A stretch of 64,000 nucleotides of DNA from contig CM076958.1 in assembly GCA_039566865.1 (NCBI GenBank), positions 744,001-808,000 of the forward strand, read 5' to 3'. The translations under genes and the position numbers were made by a program. Under the pieces are notes generated by a model, which was given only the letters and a program-made list of their open reading frames with translations, had not been told where the DNA came from and ran no database searches. Position 1 is the first letter of the stretch; every line of letters starts with the position of its first letter. Of the stretch, positions 62,401 through 64,000 are shown in pieces. Source of the DNA: Aurelia coerulea (Eukaryota > Cnidaria > Scyphozoa > Semaeostomeae > Ulmaridae).

Positions 62401-63551
62401 AACTTTACTCAACGCTAAATGAGTACTCTACTACTCAACCCTAAAAGAAACTACTCTTCAGTCAATACGATGGACGATAGCATAAAATATGACGAACTGG
62501 AAACTCTTACCATACTCCCAAACGCATCTCCCAATGAATCAGAAAAGCTCACCCTCCAATGAAAAATCAGCAATTCGGGATTGGCAGGATCGCAGTTTTG
62601 GCCGTGCAAAGATCGTCGTTCTAATCAAAAGTGGGGACGACCACACCCCTTGGTCTCTCTAGTGTCTGCCATGCCACTGCACAGGAAACTTTGCAAATTT
62701 ATCAAGCTTGCCAAACGTGTGCTAGCCACAAATAAGCTTGTCAAACTTCCAAAAGTATTGGGACGCGATTTAGCCATCTCAATACCACGCGGTCCAAGAA
62801 ATAGTCTCCTTGAAAATTCAAAAAATTTAACAAAAAATTTAACATATTTCCTTCCATAATTATGGCAGATCGTTGAATCGACTTGTTTCATTTTCTAGAT
62901 GATCTCTGCTGCAAAAATCCTATCTGGTCATCCATCAAGTAAAATATCTCTAGAAAATATGGAAGTATTTGCAAATGTATGGGAAACGCAAGTTGAGGAA
63001 TGGACAACACTTCTTAGAAATGTGACACATTTCGACAAACGAAGAGGCAGTGAAAGTGAGTTTTTCTAAGTTGTTTCTGGTATTATTCTTTTTTGTGTTT
63101 ACATCGATATCCTTTCCATCATTCTCATGGCATTGGTGCAGCATTTTTTCTAAATTAAAGTATAAAAGGTAAGTATATTTTTCTTTAGATTCAATTGTTG
63201 AAAGAAACTTGTGCTATAATTCTAAGACTCATGAAATAGTCCCAGTCAAATGCCGGGCCTTTTTATTGACTCACCTGGTATGACTTTCCAAACGCTTAAA
63301 CTTCTTTTCGTGCAACTACAACTTAACCCTTACTGCTAACACTTGATAATAAATCTTGCTTAACTTAATGTTGATGCTACCTATTAATACATTTTAATTA
63401 TTTAAATCCTTTAACTATATCTGTTAACACTTGATCAAAACTAACATAGACTTGAAATAATGAATAATTGAATTAAAAGCCCTAAAATCTATTTGTTTCT
63501 TTTTCAGACTATTGGCTTTTCACATTCAAGCCACTAGCCACAAAAGCATAG
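46520..63551 (+). CDS. CTNNAL1: Alpha-catulin (alpha-catenin-like, vinculin family), 11 exons, short C-terminus
   Basis: Exons 46520-46597, 48444-48791, 49731-49850, 51564-51653, 56647-56814, 57767-57976, 59144-59215, 60478-60636, 61103-61195, 62899-63055 and 63508-63551 (TAG) give 512 aa. Exons 1-10 keep phase 0 junctions. Diagnostic blocks are LEIRTRSVEQALVPLVAQ, ITTLVN, VSRVLLGSITRSLLLADVV, FSQFGADMVELAHVSGDRQN, AARAVLEKSTMMLLTSCK, NRSGVFKCMRSAM, ISAAKILSGHPSSKIS and TLLRNVTHFDKRRG. Alpha-catulin is a helical-bundle scaffold related to alpha-catenin and vinculin, linked to Rho-GEF and cytoskeletal signalling. After RRGSE the reading passes through exon 11 (NYWLFTFKPLATKA) and stops, whereas known catulins continue ~200 residues into the C-terminal bundle. 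Two AATAAA signals (63658, 63693) follow. It may be a short isoform, with more exons beyond the window. Confidence 0.9.
46780..47240. repeat. C-rich repeat-like block in catulin intron 1
   Basis: Words CCCCCTCTCCCTCTCTAATAAGCCCC and CCCTCTCTAATAAACCCCC at the two ends resemble, in reverse, the G-rich segments at 2310-2390 and 3000-3080. Probably one dispersed element. Borders unclear. Confidence 0.4.
47432..47514. mobile_element. Pogo-like MITE fragment
   Basis: CAGTGGAACCTCCATATAATG preceded by TA, followed by an inverse-type GTATGGAGGTG segment. The right terminus is incomplete. It abuts the family E element at 47530. Confidence 0.5.
47530..48308. mobile_element. TA-target MITE, family E copy 2, in catulin intron 1
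   Basis: CAGGGTGTCCCAAAAAACATG to the inverse CATGTTTTTTGGGACACCCTG, flanked by TA. It has a 779-bp palindromic structure: CCATAAATC opposite GATTTATGG, and CCAGAGGATTC opposite GAATCCTCTGG. No transposase frame. Confidence 0.85.
49916..50218 (-). mobile_element. CCTTG-rich MITE, family B copy 3, in catulin intron 3
   Basis: Begins CCCGTACAAAAATGCAAGGC and ends GCCTTGTATTTTCGTACAGG, the inverse orientation to copies 1 and 2. ATTGAT occurs on both sides (49907 region and 50220 region) and could be the target duplication. Confidence 0.8.
50889..50945. repeat. Short hairpin
   Basis: GTGCCATCCATAGTGGGAA pairs with TTCCCACTATGTATGGCAC. A looser version (CCACAGTGGGAAACGAC ... GTTCCCACTG) occurs at about 27823-27870, so this is probably a small MITE. 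Confidence 0.6.
50973..51463. mobile_element. MITE family C, copy 3, in catulin intron 3
   Basis: Arms GTTGGGTGTAAAATTCTGTGACC and GGTCATAAAATGTCACACCAACC, with inner ATTCTACCAATGGAC opposite GTCCAATGGTAGAATTAT. The left terminus is eroded. The right end reads AAAGATTTGGAAAATATGCT. Confidence 0.75.
52443..56069 (+). CDS. LINE polyprotein: hydrophobic leader, 2A motif, APE endonuclease, reverse transcriptase
   Basis: One intact frame of 1208 codons. Residues 1-105 are unusually hydrophobic (MFWFCYCFIAISILSLPFTL and others), followed by LLLSGDVETNPGP (106-118), a match to the 2A ribosome-skipping consensus DxExNPGP. The endonuclase domain follows: FCTWNLNS with Asn near 127, IGIVETHLD with Glu158, and TGDFN with Asp268 and Asn270. 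The usual SDH block is degenerate (HEQCHHQIVYG). The reverse transcriptase at about 590-860 has GNYRPISLL, YLDISKAFDRVWHDG (Asp712), GVPQGSILGPLFF and LFADDTSLF (Asp800-Asp801). The thumb and C-terminal region include YVRPHLDYGDVIYH and DGIEDTEHFLLLC. All catalytic RT residues are present. No separate ORF1 is visible upstream. If 2A works, the leader is released from the enzyme during translation. Confidence 0.93.
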   Translation: MFWFCYCFIAISILSLPFTLTIQFLTVHSVTTQSCFLPLFARVHHFAKTVLYTTIELFKRIPVGIIALVRYKHVAVRHFLFLYAHFYIGCMTCYILHTQWLVFRTLLLSGDVETNPGPETLDFCTWNLNSITAHDFLRVSLMEAYNSVYNYDLIGIVETHLDNTVDEEKLALNGYTFIKNNHPQNVKRGGVGLYIKDSLPSKNRTDLVTLPECIVYEIQLNRKKYFYAVIYRSPSQGPEEFDNFTIDFESMLSKMHAENPFCVIITGDFNCRSTQWWENDIENNEGKLFEPITADNGLHQLISEPTHLMGESKSCIDLIFIDQPNLIIESGVHPSLHEQCHHQIVYGKLSVSNIALPPYTRKIWHYDKADFVAIRKSIEMFAWQEQLDNMTCPNEQVKLLNEVLLNIFSNFIPNKVKTIRPRQAPWITQAIKNFLRKKNRAYKSFVRNGRPDDKLQGIQKMISACPRLIEEAKRNYFLKAGKTLANHGTSSKTYWTLINTVLNKVKIPMIPPLLENGLFVTDLTEKAQIFNDYFILQCTTIDTGSEIPQDTPVTTTLISDFVISEEKILNIIRSLNPNKAHGWDEISVRMIKLSDVSLVLPLKILFTNCLRRGLFPEIWKYANVVPVHKKNEKNLKGNYRPISLLPIFGKILEKLIYDSLYSHLVSHELLNPNQSGFRSGDSTVNQLLSITHTIFKAFDCNPPLDVRSVYLDISKAFDRVWHDGLIYKLKRCGVSGQLLFLIQSFLKDRKQRTVLNGQSSNWGDISAGVPQGSILGPLFFLVYINDLAVGLKCNVKLFADDTSLFTVVEDSNTAANDMNLDLDLISQWAHTWRMSFNPDPQKQAVELTFSRKKLEIDHPVILFNNIPVKKVVEHKHLGIILDSKLCFSAHIKSAISKTRKGIGLLKYLSKYLPRHTLNELYKLYVRPHLDYGDVIYHIPAKICDFSQNIVLPNLMEKLESVQYSAALAVTGTWRGTSREKLYTDLGWESLSSRRWSRRLTLFYKFVNNLSPEYTVDPIPPLHQSQYRLRNQDVIGQLKARTEKFKSSFYPNCLSEWNKLEPELRHAPSVAVFKKKLLSIIRPPAKSVFGIHDPKGLSYLTQLRVGLSKLNFHKFKHNFRDTINPMCPTSDGIEDTEHFLLLCPSFDVQRQDLLAEIVELLRPVVQIADLSNDALTQLLLYGDHDLSNDLNRSILELTLRFIHETGRFD
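52758..52796 (+). other. 2A-like ribosome-skipping motif
   Basis: Codes LLLSGDVETNPGP. The skip would fall between Gly117 and Pro118. 2A-like motifs at the N-terminus of APE-type LINEs are known from other invertebrates, some of them with signal-like leaders. Confidence 0.85.
56540..56637. repeat. Minisatellite, ~33-bp unit
   Basis: TATCCTTTGTTCAAAATCC and CTTTGTCCTTTGTTC alternate for almost three units immediately before the acceptor of catulin exon 5 (56646), forming a pyrimidine-rich upstream region. Confidence 0.8.
56858..57178 (+). mobile_element. MITE family F, copy 3, 44 bp after catulin exon 5
   Basis: TTAAAGGGGCTCCGTCGTCACA to the inverse TTTGACGACTGAGCCCCTTTAA, with the internal GTGGCTTGGGTGAAGCCAC palindrome and AACATTCATATC words. 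321 bp. Confidence 0.8.
58074..58238 (-). mobile_element. tRNA-derived SINE, copy 4 (promoter end damaged)
   Basis: Shares GGTGAAGTTGCGGCTTTTAG, CTAATCGAGTCCGTGACCCC and TGACGCTCAAGTGGTGGGGC with the other copies. The B-box region is interrupted by an insertion (GGGATTCAATCATAAATGGA) and the A box is missing. Catulin intron 6. Confidence 0.8.
58640..58901 (+). pseudogene. LINE reverse-transcriptase C-terminal fragment in catulin intron 6
   Basis: An 87-codon frame contains TSAGQKSFSYRGARLWNSLS and PSLSAFKR, the conserved C-terminal signature of many LINE polyproteins. Everything upstream is missing. Different lineage from the intact element. Confidence 0.75.
59540..59855. repeat. (ACAT)n microsatellite split by a MITE
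   Basis: CATACATACATA repeats run from about 59544 to 59589 and resume from 59801 to about 59848. Between them lies the 211-bp family E element. Confidence 0.95.
59590..59800. mobile_element. TA-target MITE, family E copy 3, inside microsatellite
   Basis: CCGGGTGTCCCAAAATGATG to the inverse CATCATTTTGGGACACCCGG, flanked by TA. Further arm pairing: TATAACCAATGAACCAATTTTCAAA opposite TTTGAAAATCGGTTCATCGGTTATG. Confidence 0.9.
61910..62140. repeat. Tandem repeat, 73-bp unit, three copies, catulin intron 9
   Basis: TCTGTCTCTGAAACCCCGCTTTGG starts at 61921, 61994 and 62067, exactly 73 bp apart. Units include GGATCCGTAACAAAGTGTAATGGG and GGCCTCCCGTTTACGCCGTTC and are almost identical. Confidence 0.95.
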
Positions 63552-64000
63552 CAATGTAGAATTATTAAATGTTACTTTTTATGTAGATCGTAGACGCATC
63601 TTAAAGATTTAATTCTCCGTTGTTTCATCAACTAATAATTGGACACTGCCTTAGGCCAATAAATTTATCAAGCCAGTTATTATGTTGTCAGGAATAAAGA
63701 ACCTCAGATATAAAAGTATCATATCGTAAATATCTAGTAGATATATGTTAAAGAGAAAAAGACAGTTTCGTGTGAAAAACGTAAACATTCATATATGATA
63801 ACAACTGTGTGGTAGTAGTAGAAGGCACATTATATATATACAATTAAAGTTGGCCACCATCCCCATGAAAATCCGTTGAAAAATGATGGAGCTATGACCT
63901 TCAGAAGACCAAATTTGCCCGATCACTGAAACCAGCGGTCGGCCATTTTGTCTTACTATTTGCAGCGATAAATAGCTTCATGGATTGAAAATGAAACAGC
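63552..64000 (+). other. Probable catulin 3' UTR and downstream, or intron
   Basis: AATAAA occurs at 63658-63663 and 63693-63698. If exon 11 is terminal this holds the short 3' UTR. Otherwise it is intron leading to exons beyond the window. Confidence 0.4.

Noticed and set aside
62581..62891. Paired open frames with basic and tryptophan content before catulin exon 10
   Set aside because: Mirrored on both strands within intron 9 with no recognised domain. The catulin exon order is complete without them.

Overview
The window is nuclear DNA from an animal. It is AT-rich, its genes are split by GT-AG introns, there are no operons or Shine-Dalgarno sites, and introns and intergenic DNA are crowded with short transposons. 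Gene content and repeat style suggest a cnidarian, probably an anthozoan such as a coral or sea anemone. That is an inference; no lineage-diagnostic gene was recognised.

Layout. 0-3 kb: last exon of an unidentified gene, then a nested palindromic transposon. 3.2-11.9 kb: an intronless TPR gene resembling the RPL4 chaperone ACL4 (minus), head to head with a six-exon TMEM50 gene (plus) whose introns hold two dead LINE 3' ends and a MITE. 12-33 kb: mostly gene-free apart from one intronless gene (15.8-16.8 kb, minus). That gene is a CPPED1-like metallophosphatase homologue in which every metal-binding motif looks lost. This stretch also holds a long ATC microsatellite, tRNA-derived SINEs, several MITE families, a 187-bp satellite array (20.2-22.5 kb), a segmental duplication and a decayed LINE. 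33.1-38 kb: a four-exon cathepsin L gene. 40-44.6 kb: a three-exon OB-fold gene resembling shieldin subunit SHLD2, with a decayed partial copy of its first exon in intron 1. 46.5-63.6 kb: an 11-exon alpha-catulin (CTNNAL1-like) gene. A full-length, apparently intact non-LTR retrotransposon lies in its fourth intron.

The host genes look like unrelated housekeeping or cell-biology genes: ribosome assembly, endomembrane protein, lysosomal protease, DNA-repair OB protein and vinculin-family scaffold. They do not form a pathway. The most notable items are the predicted pseudophosphatase, the retrotransposon with a hydrophobic leader ending in a 2A ribosome-skipping motif, the SINE with a paralogous empty site, the homogenised satellite beside a broken palindromic MITE, and the early termination of the catulin reading frame. 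All exon boundaries are read from splice consensus, phase continuity and remembered family similarity. No alignment or RNA evidence was available.
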